From contig NC_035444.2 in assembly GCF_002127325.2 (NCBI RefSeq), forward strand, positions 78,799,392 to 78,863,391: 64,000 nucleotides of DNA. The letters are read 5' to 3'. The position numbers were made by a program, and so were the translations under genes. Positions within the stretch are counted from its first letter, which is position 1; every line of letters begins with the position of its first letter. The notes below the pieces were generated by a model. That model was not told where the DNA came from, made no database searches, and worked only from the letters and a program-made list of their open reading frames with translations. Positions 1-10,644 of the stretch are shown here, piece after piece. The DNA is from Helianthus annuus (taxonomy: Eukaryota > Streptophyta > Magnoliopsida > Asterales > Asteraceae).

Positions 1-339
1 CTGATGTATAAACACTGATTCTTCGTTCCACTGATGTAGTCAACCATTGTTGTTTGAGCAACAGTGCTTTCTCCAAAGGGTGATCAGGCCTTGAATGGGC
101 AGTGCTTAAATTCTTCAGCAGTGCTTGGATTCTGTCAGTAGATTGAGCTTCAGCCTTTAAACATCATCAGTTCTTTAGTAGCAGTTGTTCTATTAAGCAG
201 TAGTTTGAAGTGTATCAGATGCTAGTTGACCATTGTCAAGGGGAAAGCTTAATGTAAACAACTGCTTATTATGAATCCACTGTATTGATCCGGTTTTGGC
301 TTTCATTATCTATTCCTTTGGTAGGGTTCAATCCCAACA
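1..339 (-). repeat. Element B 3' LTR, partial at window edge
   Basis: Matches 28330-28666 with about 18 substitutions. It ends (plus-strand right side) at CCCAACA, where the match to the other LTR stops. The word CAGTG/CACTG occurs 6 times in 339 bp, far above chance. The rest of this LTR is beyond the left edge. Confidence 0.88.
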
Positions 340-356
340 ATCTCCCCCTGGAACAG
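340..356 (-). other. Element B polypurine tract
   Basis: On the minus strand the bases next to the LTR read CCAGGGGGAGA followed by T and the LTR start TGTTGGG. This is the expected plus-strand primer of a copia-type element and fixes the orientation. Confidence 0.8.
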
Positions 357-414
357 ATAATGCCAAAACCCTTCATTATGCTGGATTTTTATTTCTCATC
401 AGAAGTTCCTTAAC

Positions 415-3400
415 TTATCTTTTAAATTCTACTTCAAAGTCTTTGGAACTTGAGTCGTCCTCATCCCTGCATAGTGTAAGTTCAAGGAGATCCTGTAGAT
501 CTTCAACACCAAGGCATAGTGCTTCTTTCCTTGATATGTACTTCACTTCACCAATTGATCTAACCAGGGTCAATACATGGGTCTTTTGATTAGACATCCA
601 CTTTAGTATTTTTGAACCCAATGGGTTTCTTGGGAGAGATTTATTCACTGATGAGTTTGGAGATTTTGGCCTTGTGAAAAGTTGTGAACTTTCAGTAGAC
701 ATTTGTATGAAGGCCATTTTGATGACATCATTTGCTGCAGCTATATCTTCTGTAGTCTCTTTTTCAATCTGCTCTTGTCTTTTCATTTGATCTAGCTCAA
801 TGGCTGTCATGTCTGCTGAAGTGTTTGGTGATGCAGATTTGGTTAATACCTTTTTGACAAGGTTTTGAAGTTTCACTAAGCTATCTTCTTTTAGATCCAT
901 TTTCTTGATGGCTTCTGTAAAGTACTCAACTTCCTTTTCTTGTTCTTCTTCACTGGTCAACAGTTTTCCCTTTTCTTGGTTTATCACAAGGGTAGGGGTA
1001 TCTGCTGATGTGATCAGTGGTTTAGGAGCACTAATTTGCTATTCTAGCTTTTTGTAGTCAGGCTTCTTTGGAGTGTCAGAATCTGTTATCCTCCTTTTCT
1101 TCAGCCTTTCATAAGCCTCATCAGTATACTGCTTTGTCCATTTTGCTATGGCTGTGGTAGTATCCACCTTTGCATCCACCAGCTCCTGCTTCTTTCTTTT
1201 GTACTCAGATGTAAGGTCAGTAATGAGCTTTTTGTATTTGTTCTAGTTTGGAGCTGTTTTCTTCTTGCTTGGATCATTTTTGATCCTTTCAATTCTGTTT
1301 GCCTCATGCTTTAATGCAACTATTGGCCATTCTTCAAACTGTTTTTCTTTCAGCTGGGTAGAATTTTTCTTTCATGATGTATGCAAGATATTCTTTTCTC
1401 ATTTCTTTTCGTAGATCTGCTTTGGGTGGTAAATTTGACATTTCTTTGCTCAGATCACTTGCATAGTCTTCCATCTGTTTGACTTTAGTGAGCAAGAATT
1501 CCATTTTTTCAGAAATGGCTTTGTCACTTTGATCTTCACATTCAAGTTTGGCTCTTATCTTAGCCTGCCTTGCTTTGAGCTTGAGATATTCATCCATATT
1601 TTCTGGGACTATGAAGCCTATGAGTGAAGGAAATCTTCGTTTTGAAGGATCATCCTCAGTGTAGAATTGTGTCATCTCATTTTTTACAGCCTCCAGTTCC
1701 AGTGGATAATTTGCAGCAATAGGATCATATTTATCTTCATCTGCCTGAGTTGTTTTTCTTTTCTTGGTGTAAAACCTTTTTGGAGAAGGGGAATTTGGTT
1801 GTGATATAGAAGTGTTGAGAGCAGTGGTGGATGGTTGACTAACAGCTATTGGAACCACTGGTGAACCTCTGTTGTCATTACAACTACTGATGTGTCAGTA
1901 GATGTCTTCTGCTGTTGAGCAGGTGTTGAAATGGTAGTGATTTGAGTGGTGGAAAGTGTCTGACTAACAGCTATTGAAACAACTGGTGTTTCAACCACTG
2001 TTCTCATTACAACAGATGTTGTAACATCTGTTGTCTTCTGCTTTTTGGTAGGAGGAGATGATGGGGTGGCTGTTTTTGGTGGTGAGTTTGGTTTTGGTGG
2101 TGGTGATGTGATCATAGATGATGATGGTGGTAGGGCAGTGGTTGTGGTGGTTTGTGGTGAGGTGGTGTGTGTAGGTACGACAGCCTTAGTCTGGCTATCT
2201 TTTTCAGGTTCAATATAAATACCATCTTCAATTCCCTTCTTCTTGCATCTGATTTTCTCCCCCTTTTTGACATTATTTGGAAAGGGTTATTCACGAAGAG
2301 GACAGTGGGATGAACCTTTCCAGTGGTGCTTTGTATATGAGCCTTGATAGCTTTGATATCTGATTGAGTATCCTTAAATCTTGACTCCACCATGTTTGTC
2401 AGCATTTGTGCATGTATTGCATGCTGCTGATCAGCTATTTGTTTTTGTTTTTCAAGTAGGGGTTGAATACATTCCATAGCTCATTTGCAGCAGGTGCAGG
2501 TTGTGCAGGTGTTTGAGCTGGAACAGCAGTGGATTGTGTTGTTTGAGCTTTTAACAGCTGTTGCACCATATCCTTTATTTCAGCAACTGATGTTTCAAGA
2601 TTTTCAACTTTGCCCGTCAATTCCTAATATTTTAAATCATCACCCAAGTTAATGGGATCATCTGATTCCCCACCAGCAGTGGTTGTATCAATGTGTGACT
2701 TAGGAAATGAATCCCAAAAGTCATTCATTGATGCCCCTTCTTCTTGGTACTAGGGACTTATTCCTTCAGCACTTGAAAGCCTTTTGAATGTACTAGTGGG
2801 CATAACAAACTCACTGACGGTTCTCAGAGGTGCTATTGAAGAAATTTCCTTCAAGAGAGTCTTATGAATATAACCACTGTCCAAATGTAAACCAGTGGGT
2901 TCAACATTTGTAGTGGCTGCTCCACTTGAACTACTGTCAGGAATTACTTGTAATCCCTGCAGTGTGACCTCCTCAGTTATTTCTGGGATAGCAGAGCTAT
3001 AGACATCAGACCCAGTCACTTGTGGGAGTATACTCTCAGTGATAGGTGATTGAGAGGAACTGGTTTGTGTCTGAGCTATATCAACTGCATGCAACGAAGG
3101 TATTATGGATTGTGGTAGTGTGAGGGGTGAAGATAAGGGTGTTGAGAGAGACATGTCCTTGGGATTAGGACTAAGGAAGATGGATCCAATTGAATCCAGA
3201 GCTTCATATTGTGGGGTCCCTGTGTTTACAACCTGATCCTTTTGTGTGGATGCAGGAGGAGTTTGAGGCAGTGGTGGAGATCTTTCTTCCATCTGCTGTG
3301 AGGAAGTAGCAGCAGTGGTTATAGGTGACATTTGTGTTGTCACGGGCAGTGGCTCTGGGATCTCATCTTCCAGAGGTACCTTTGTTTTGGGTTTGGTGGG

Positions 3401-4276
3401 CTTTCTGGATGTTTTTTTTTGGTCTTTTTGGTAATGGCAGGTGTGGGTTTCAAAGCAATGGTTGTGCTGCTATGATCACCTGGAGCAGTGGGCTCAGCAG
3501 CGATACCTGAGGAGCAGTGTTATCTGCTAAATTCTGCTTAGTCACCTCTGCTTTTGTTTTTGAAGGTGCCAACATTCTAGAGAATGTTTCAGGTGTTAAA
3601 CCATTTATTTTAAAATAAACACCTTGTTTGAGAAAATTTTCATTTTCTTTTCCAAATTTTTATTCAAAATAGTAACTTAGAAACCTTGGAAAAAGCATAA
3701 ATGCTTTGCTATCAACATTTTTCACCAAATCATCAAAGATCTCCTGGGAAAATTTTCATTATTTAAAATAGCATATCCCAGGCATTGGATCTTTAATGGT
3801 ATTTCGTTAAAAGCAGTTGTTTTATTAGAAACACACATCAAAAGAGTGTGAAATAAAAACCTAGGTGCAGAAGGGAAATAACCTTTTTGTAAGGTATCTC
3901 TTTTTGGTTGTTCTGCATACCCCCTATTCAAGAAATCATTTTTCAACTCGGTTTTAGAAAAAGAAGTTTTACCTTTCTGATCATCGACTTTAATCACTTC
4001 TGAAATGGATTGTGGAGAAATTTTAATCGCTTTACCCTGTATCGAGGAGTTGATGGCTATGACAATATCTCCTTGTTTTTCAAGGGTAGCATTTTTCCAG
4101 AACTCTCTCTGGGTTTGTTGGTAAATTGGAGCATCTGCTGTTAGCAAATTTTTGTACTTTGATGCAGATATTATGTCGATGATGGAATCGAAGGTGTGAT
4201 TGGTAGTAGGTTTTGTGAGTAGACTCAAGTAATTGTGAGGGGATTTATATGGGATCTCAATGGGTTCAGCGGCCAT
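415..4276 (-). pseudogene. Long unrecognised element-B gene, broken by stops and frameshifts
   Basis: Consecutive minus-strand open blocks (4276-3722, 3343-2750, 2620-2435, 2477-2112, 2115-1846, 1858-1334, 987-415) run in order and look like one ancestral reading frame of roughly 1,280 codons split by small lesions. The N-terminal block is globular (starts MAAEPIEIPYKSP). The middle is low-complexity Pro/Ser/Thr/Gln-rich. The later blocks are charged and coiled-coil-like (for example around 1450-1650, rich in Lys/Glu with heptad-like spacing). I see no RT, protease, integrase or CCHC motif. It is the only gene between the primer site and the purine tract, so it occupies the place of gag-pol. 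I do not recognise the family; similar ORFs being common in Asteraceae is an impression only. Confidence 0.6.
3722..4276 (-). CDS. N-terminal block of the element-B gene (184 aa, hypothetical)
   Basis: The longest clean stretch of the element-B gene. The ATG at 4276 is the natural start: upstream sequence is a leader and just before it lies a GATTTT microsatellite. The protein is a mixed alpha/beta-looking domain with motifs such as YLSLLTKP, FWKNATL and QSISEVIKVDD. No catalytic signature is visible. The frame ends at 3722 near a likely frameshift, since Lys-rich sequence of the same style follows. Function unknown. It could be a gag-like or env-like accessory protein, but nothing in the sequence proves either. 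Confidence 0.5.
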   Translation of the reverse strand: MAAEPIEIPYKSPHNYLSLLTKPTTNHTFDSIIDIISASKYKNLLTADAPIYQQTQREFWKNATLEKQGDIVIAINSSIQGKAIKISPQSISEVIKVDDQKGKTSFSKTELKNDFLNRGYAEQPKRDTLQKGYFPSAPRFLFHTLLMCVSNKTTAFNEIPLKIQCLGYAILNNENFPRRSLMIW

Positions 4277-5957
4277 TTGAGTGGCGTCTTTGGAAGATGA
4301 AGATGATTTTGATTTTGATTTTGATTTTGATTTGACTTTGATTTCGTCATTTTGATGATGAAGATCAACGAATGTTTTAGTGAAGAAGAGTGGGAAACTG
4401 CTTTGAGAAGAAAATTTTGGAATTCAATTCGACAGTGTGAGCCCCTGTTTGGGTTTTGATCAGGGTTTTATTTAGGGAAAAAGTAAGTGCTGATGTGGCA
4501 GCAGTCACAAAAGATCTGATGGCTAAAAGCTAACCACATGTCAACCTCTAATGAGAAGATGAATAATGGAGGACAGTTGTTTTGAGAGCCACTGATGAAG
4601 CAAATATCAGTGGTTACAACGGTAACAAATGAAACAGTGGGTGATTTTTACTATCAGTGGATAGCATATCAGTGGATAAAACACTGATTTTGAACAACAG
4701 TGCATATCATGAAAATGAAAGAGCAGAGGTTGACTTTCAGCAGTGGACAGTGTTTAAGAACCAGATGTTTGATCACAACAGTGGTAGGAAAATGGTGAGG
4801 TTTTGAAAGGCTTTTACATTAGCAACTGTTAGTGCAACAGTGATTGAACTTTTGACAAATATTTTGAGCATCTGCTTGTTTAGATGAGGGGATTGATTTT
4901 GTCTTGTGAAAACACAATAACATGTCCAACATCTGTTGATCTGCAGGAATGCTATACTTAACAAAATACATTTTAGATGCAAGTAGTCAATTTTAATTTA
5001 TCATCAGTTTTTCATGGAATTTATGTTCGAGGTTTTACCACATTTTTATTATAAGTTTTGAGGCTTTTATAAATTCATGACAGTGGTTTAGTATCCCTGA
5101 TGATGAAAATCTTTTTACTAAGGCTACTCATTTTGTGCCTAATTATCTGAATTAGAACATGAGTATCTCAGTAGTTTAAGATCTGTTAGTAATCAATTTT
5201 TTATCTGTGATAAAACGAACTTGAGTTTGATATGACCTTGACACATGTACCATTTCCTTTTGATCTATTTTTAAGGATAGTAACTTCACACAAAAATAAA
5301 GAAATTACATCCTGACCGGCGATGAAACTTTTACTATCAAAAATGAGTAAAAGTACAAAATGTATTATTCCAAAAAAAAATGAATAATATATCCGGTTTT
5401 ATTTGAGAAGAACACCTTTCTAAGAAAAATAATTAAAGGTTATTTTGAAAATATCATCAAAAAGGATCTGGTAACTTTCCAAATAAGCTCATAATCACAT
5501 CATTCTCAGGTTTCTATGACCATTGTATGGGACCACTTTTTTTATCAATTGATTGCAAAGTCCTCTTTTAAATTTAATCACTGGAGATACTATTGTTACC
5601 CGAATTTTCCTGAATTAATGAATGCACACAGTTGCTTGATGACCATTGTTTCCCAAATTTTGAACTCTTAAGTGTTTTCCATTTATACTCTTTTCTTTTG
5701 ACTTCAAAAGTTTTGAGATAAACACACTTATGAGTTTTTATGATTTTACTTCTTCCCTTTCTACCCTTCCCATTCATAAGTAATGTAATACTTACTGGGA
5801 GGTATTTATTGAAGAAATACTTAATCCAGAATCATTTTACAGTAATGTTTTGAGAGATCTGGCCACATTTGTATTATCAAATCTCACATTACATATGATT
5901 TGGACTATTTTGACCCCTGATTTTCTTAATGTGTTTTAACAGGTTTGATTTGGTCCT
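4277..5957 (-). other. Element B untranslated leader, CAGTG-rich
   Basis: Lies between the primer site (after removing A-outer) and the ATG at 4276. No convincing ORF; the short open frames are AT-rich chance. 4561-4790 contains ten CAGTG/CACTG words in 230 bp. A GATTTT-type microsatellite sits at about 4302-4335. A-outer inserted at its left-hand GTCCT copy (5953-5957). Confidence 0.6.
5953..5957. repeat. Target-site duplication of A-outer, left copy (GTCCT)
   Basis: GTCCT directly precedes the LTR start TGTTAGGGCTGG. The same five bases follow the 3' LTR at 27471-27475. Confidence 0.93.
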
Positions 5958-6694
5958 TGTTAGGGCTGGATTTTTATGACCTATGATCCTTACATGTGAT
6001 CCTTACACGTGATCCTAATCAGTGATCCTTGTTTCTTTGGCAGATAGTGATCCTCAGAAGAGTTCCAGGATCAGGATCACGGAGCAACCTAGGGATCCTC
6101 ATACTAACGATTGTTCTCTTTGAATTTAATGTTGTCTTGCAGGAATTTCGAGTAGGATCCGCTCTTAACAACGTAAACAAGGAACCTGTCACGCTACTTT
6201 GGCATATGCATAATCAAAGATGGACGTTGTGGACAATATGGAAACTCAGCACAATTTAAGGGCGATAATTTAGGCTAGATTTACTTCTATTCCTAAAGGG
6301 GTAACGAGCTAATAGTTAGGTTATTTACCTAAAATACGACCACACACACTTGTATAAGTAGCACTCTTCAACATTCGGAAAAAACACACGACATATTTCT
6401 CACACGCTTTGACACACGATACTATAGTGATCCTTGTACTTAGCTCGTTACCATCCGAAGTTGTAAAAATATTGTTTGTTATATTGAAGCTTGGTGATCG
6501 GTAGTTGCCATCACCCGAGGTTTTTTATGCCGGAAATCATTCATTGATCAAGGGCTTTTTCCTCGTATAAATCCTTGTGTCACTTGCGTATTTTACATTT
6601 AAGTGATCCTTCACTTTGTTCATCATACCAAGCATCATTCCCCGTTTACATAAAGTTTGGTTGCATTATCCTTGTGTGATTTTTGACCAAAACA
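5958..6694 (+). repeat. A-outer 5' LTR (737 bp)
   Basis: TGTTAGGG...CAAAACA, matching 26734-27470 at all but five positions. GATC words at the start sit 13 bp apart (GATCCTTACATGT, GATCCTTACACGT, GATCCTAATCAGT). A TATAAGTA at 6353-6360 is a possible LTR promoter TATA box. Confidence 0.95.
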
Positions 6695-6695
6695 G

Positions 6696-6715
6696 TTTGG
6701 CGCCCACCGTGGGGC
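6696..6715 (+). other. A-outer primer-binding site
   Basis: TTTGGCGCCCACCGTGGGGC, one base after the LTR. It contains TGG, the complement of a tRNA CCA end. The same 20-mer is present on the other strand in A-inner (17976-17995). Confidence 0.85.
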
Positions 6716-7265
6716 AATTGGTGCTTCATTCATAAGAAAGTTTTTCTGTTGGTGATCATTTCGGAAGTGTTGCATGGCTTCATCATTGAAGAATACTTCC
6801 ACAGCGATGTCTACAGTCAATTCATCTAATGGCATTCCACCTTTGCCTCCACCACCAGCTGGATCTCAGAAAAATGCTGAGAAGAGACCAACTCCTATCT
6901 CCTCTAAACCATCATCTTCTGCTCTAACTTCTTCTATTCCCAGTACTAGTGATATATTTACTTTGATTTTGCAGATGAGGGATCATATGCAGCAGCAGGA
7001 TGAAACTAATGACAGGATCCTCAGGGAAATCGGAGATCTCAAAAGGCAAAAGAAAACGGCAGAGGATCATTCCCCACTAATGCCCAAATCTTTGAATTTT
7101 GATACCCCGATGATTACTTCTCAGCCATCAGAGGTCCCAGACGTTCAACACATGTGTGGATCAAGAGGAGTGCATTTCGGCCCAGCAGTAGTGACTCAGG
7201 CGTCAGGATCATATTTCCGACCGGCAGGATCCTACACTCAGCATATGGGATCCTTCATGAGCTTA

Positions 7266-7409
7266 GGATCCTCCTTTGTTCCAGGATCATCCCAGGTTCA
7301 AGGATCCTCCTTTGTTCCAGGATCATCCCAGGTTCAAGGATCCTCCTTTGTTCCAGGATCATCCCAGGTTCAAGGATCCTCCTTTGTTCCAGGATCATCC
7401 CAGGTTCAA
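7266..7409 (+). repeat. 36-bp tandem repeat x4 inside gag (GSSFVPGSSQVQ)
   Basis: Four head-to-tail 36-bp units starting at 7266, 7302, 7338 and 7374, each encoding GSSFVPGSSQVQ in frame and each starting GGATCC and containing GGATCATCC. A-inner has fewer, more diverged units at the same place (about 17280-17410), so copy number varies between sister elements. Confidence 0.92.
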
Positions 7410-7954
7410 GGATCCCCTCAGATACCAGGATCCTTGAAGAATTTGCAAACAGGAAGTCCAGATGTCCATCAAGGAGATTTTATTCCAATGCAAACCATTG
7501 CTTCCGCTGGTCCCTCCATCATCCCAGAATCCCTGCAACAAGGATTCACATCCAATGTTCCTAATTTGAACCCGATGGGAGGTAACACTTTTAATAATTC
7601 TTATACCACTAACCATGGATTCATGCAGGATACAGGTATCAATCATGTTATGGCCAGAGAGCTACAAAAACTGAAGGATATGATATCAAGTGTTCCAGGG
7701 GTAGTCAAACCTATCCCGGAAATTGCAGATGGAAGCCATAAGGTATCTCGTTTTGCACCACCAATCTGTGATGCTGAGATACCCAAAAGATTCCATATCC
7801 CTACTATGAAGCTGTATGATGGTACAACGGATCCTGAGGAACACATAGCACAATACAGGGAAAGGATGGAGATCAATCCAATTCCAGAAAAGCTAAAGGA
7901 AGCATGCCTATGCAAAGGATTTGGATCCACTCTTACTGGATCAGCTCTTAAATG

Positions 7955-7959
7955 GCTGC
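7955..7959. repeat. Target-site duplication of A-inner, left copy (GCTGC)
   Basis: GCTGC precedes TGTTTTGG at 7960; the same bases follow the right LTR at 18717-18721. Confidence 0.92.
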
Positions 7960-8679
7960 TGTTTTGGTCAAAAATCACACAAGGATAATGTAACCAAACT
8001 TTATGAAAACGGGGTATGATGCTTGGTTAATTATGAAAGTAAAGGATCACTTCCGTGATAAAAGATGCAAAGACACAATGATTTATACTAGGAAAAAGCC
8101 CTTGATCAATGTATGATCTCCGGCATAAAAAACCTCGGGTGATGGCAACTACCGATCACCAACTTCAATATAATAAAAATGTAGTTACAACTTCGGATAG
8201 TAATGAGCTGAGTACAAGGATCACTGAGTGTCTAAGTGTTCGAGAGTTGTGTCGTATGTCGTGTGTGTTCTTCCGAATGAAGAAGAGTGGTACTTATACA
8301 TGTGTGGGTGACCTATTTTAGGTAAAATGACTAAATATCAGCTCATTACCCCTTTAGAAATAAAGATAATCTAGCCTAAATTGCTGCCCATAGATCAAGC
8401 CATGTTTCCATATCTCGTACAACGTCTATCTCTGATTTAGTTCTTGCCATATTTGTGAAGACGCGTCCCTGGATCATGATCTTTAGAGCATATCCTGCTA
8501 GATGTTCCTGCAAAACAATATTGTAGTAAGCGAAGGTGACCGTTAGTATAAGGATCACCATAATGTCCCATGATCCTGATCTTGAAGTCCGACTGAGGAT
8601 CACTGCCTGCCAAAGAAACAAGGATCACTGGTTAGGATCACGTATAAGGATCACTTATAGTAAAAATCCAGCCCTAACA
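7960..8679 (-). repeat. A-inner 3' LTR (720 bp)
   Basis: Matches 17997-18716 with three differences (near 8090 and 8594-8597). I counted 15 GATC in 720 bp, against about 3 expected by chance. Ends CCCTAACA on the plus strand, next to the purine tract. Confidence 0.95.
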
Positions 8680-8692
8680 ATTGCCCCCAAAA
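8680..8692 (-). other. A-inner polypurine tract
   Basis: On the minus strand reads TTTTGGGGGCAAT immediately before the LTR. The identical string is at 26721-26733 in A-outer. Confidence 0.85.
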
Positions 8693-8836
8693 TATAAGGA
8701 GTTAATTGTAAATAGACGAGTTATATTTTGTTATGATCTTATCTCTAACGGGCGATTCCAAGAAACTAGCCGTTATGCTCGGACTAGCCGTTATGATCAT
8801 TACGTCACAGATGTGACAATCCCTGCAAATCATCAT

Positions 8837-8844
8837 TATAAATA
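8837..8844 (+). promoter_or_regulatory. TATA box for the A-inner antisense gene
   Basis: TATAAATA followed by GG, about 170 bp before the ATG at 9006. The same motif is conserved in A-outer (26573-26580, minus), about 150 bp before the equivalent ATG. It lies outside the LTR, so the antisense gene seems to have its own promoter. Confidence 0.65.
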
Positions 8845-9005
8845 GGAGATAGGGTCAGGATCAGTTTGTGTTTTAATTCAAGATACACTCTCCTTATATT
8901 CTGCATCGAAGGTTGTCCAGGTATCCTCTTCTTCTCTCTTTCCTTTCTTTCTTTTCTTTACTCTGTTTTTTCTACTCCGTCTCTGTTTCTATTCCGTCAC
9001 GAAAC

Positions 9006-10644
9006 ATGTTGCTCCGGAATTCTCCACACAAGGATTCCAAGAAGGATAGTCCCTTAAAAAGCCAGGGGATTATCAAGGATTCTCCTACGGAGAGGTGTTG
9101 CTTCAGTGATGCTCACGTAGACAAGATTCGTCATTGCTTTCCGGCGAATGTTGTTTTTAAATCCTTTGATCCTACTGCTTTGAGCGACTTTGTCTCAGAT
9201 GTCTGGGTGGCTTTTCCTGCTACTCCGTTTGCTATAGGTTACTCATATCCTTTTCCAGACTTTACCCAGTCTTTCTTTTCCTTAACCGGCATCTCTTACA
9301 TCCAAGCTATGCCGATGATCTGGAGGGTTCTTTATACCTTCGAGAGGATCATTGAGCAGGAAGGAATTGATCTGGGGATGGCGGAGCTAGCTGAGCTCTA
9401 TGATCTTACTACGTTTGGATCACATCGGTATCTGCTGAAACGGAAAGCTGGGGAGGATCACCCTATCTTCAAAGTTACCAAGAATGATACAAACTGGAAA
9501 CGTCGGTTTTTCTTTGTTAAGAGGGATTCTATCCCGGATGGGAAGGATCTGCCCAAGGAATGGGCCACTCATGGTAGGGTAGAGGATCCTCGAAGGATCA
9601 CTATCAGTCCTGTTCTCATATGATGAGGATCACTGATGTCTTTTTTCTTTTGTCTTTTTTATGCAGCTATCTCCGTTGCTCACTTAAAGTTGACCCCTGC
9701 TGCCAGAGAAAGAGTGTTAGCTTTTAAAAAGCTTGATCCTGAAGTCAGAAGCTTCCAAGTCACCATCCAAGATTCTCAAGAAGTATCCTCTGCATCTGCC
9801 ACTATGTCAAGTAAGTATCCTTACAGAAAATAAATTATATGTAGGATTGTTTGATTAATAAAGCAACTTATCTTGTTTTTTTGATTGTGTAGGTGCTGGA
9901 AAATCTGCCAGGTCTGTTAAATCCGCTTCCAAGTTTGGGATAAGTGATCTTGCCAATGTCACGTCTTCAAAGAAGAAGAAGGCTCCTGCTGCCAGTCCTT
10001 CAGCATCAGCTCCTAAAGCATCTATCCGGGGCAAGGGAAAAAAGAGGAAAACCTCTGAAGATCTCCAAGGATTTCCCCTCCTCCGTCAGCAATTCCTCGA
10101 CTACGTGAATGAGGTAAGGATCACTGCCCCTGTTGGTTATCCGTCTATCATATCCTGTTTGTGTATCCTGCTTTTCTGGAGGATCATCTGATCCTATGCT
10201 TATCTTTTTCTTCTCCTGTTGCAGAAACTTGCTGAGATTGAAACTTATCTTGGCAATGTTGAGGACCAGGAGAGCCAGATTGCCGATCTTCAGCAAATGG
10301 GTGTGTTAAAGGATCTCAAGATAGCGGATCTTGAGAAGGAACTCCAGGCCACCAAGGATGAAGCTGCTCAGAGGCTGACTGATATGGATAACGAGAAGCA
10401 GGAGATCACCCAAGATGCCAAGGTCTCGGCGGCGATTGCTATATACAAGATACAACTTCAGATGGCTGAGGAGGCTCAGGATCCCACCTTTGACAAAAGC
10501 TCATGGGACGTTGAAGGTTGGAAGGCAAGGCTGGCGGACTTGGATGACGAGGAGGATGCTGAGGATATCCCAAGGCTGGAGGGAGGTGATGCTGATAAGG
10601 ATCAGGATGGAGAAGCTGGTGGAGATGGAGCAGCGAAGGAGTAG
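9006..10644 (+). CDS. Antisense accessory gene of A-inner, four exons, gypsy-type transposon protein (Transposase_28-like)
   Basis: Runs opposite to gag-pol between pol and the 3' LTR. Exon 1 starts at the ATG 9006 (MLLRNSPHKD), conserved in A-outer, and carries the domain I associate with Pfam PF04195 'putative gypsy type transposon' (GYSYPFPDFTQSFF, IWRVLYTFERI). Exon 2 is 9667-9810 (144 nt, donor GTAAGT). Exon 3 is 9893-10113 (Lys/Ser-rich, KKKRK-like nuclear signal possible, donor GTAAGG). Exon 4 is 10225-10644, a coiled-coil followed by an acidic Gly/Asp tail, stop TAG. Acceptors ATGCAG, TGTAG and TTGCAG fit. The donor of exon 1 is uncertain (GGTAGG near 9571 is the best candidate); exon 1 otherwise reads to a stop at 9623. 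Function unknown; antisense ORFs are known in Grande-like Tat elements. Confidence 0.75.

Larger units (their letters stand above)
6774..7959 (+). pseudogene. gag: A-outer gag, 5' part, interrupted by A-inner
   Basis: The ATG at 6774 (MASSLKNTS) is shared with A-inner. N-terminal Pro/Ser-rich region, then a four-fold 12-residue repeat (7266-7409), then the start of the capsid-like domain (RFHIPTMKLYDGTTDPEEH, near residue 338). The reading frame runs cleanly to KWLL and is then cut by A-inner at 7960; it resumes at 18722 after the duplicated GCTGC. Alone it would give a C-terminally truncated Gag with a short LTR-encoded tail ending at 7988. Gag packages element RNA into cytoplasmic particles (family knowledge). 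Confidence 0.9.
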
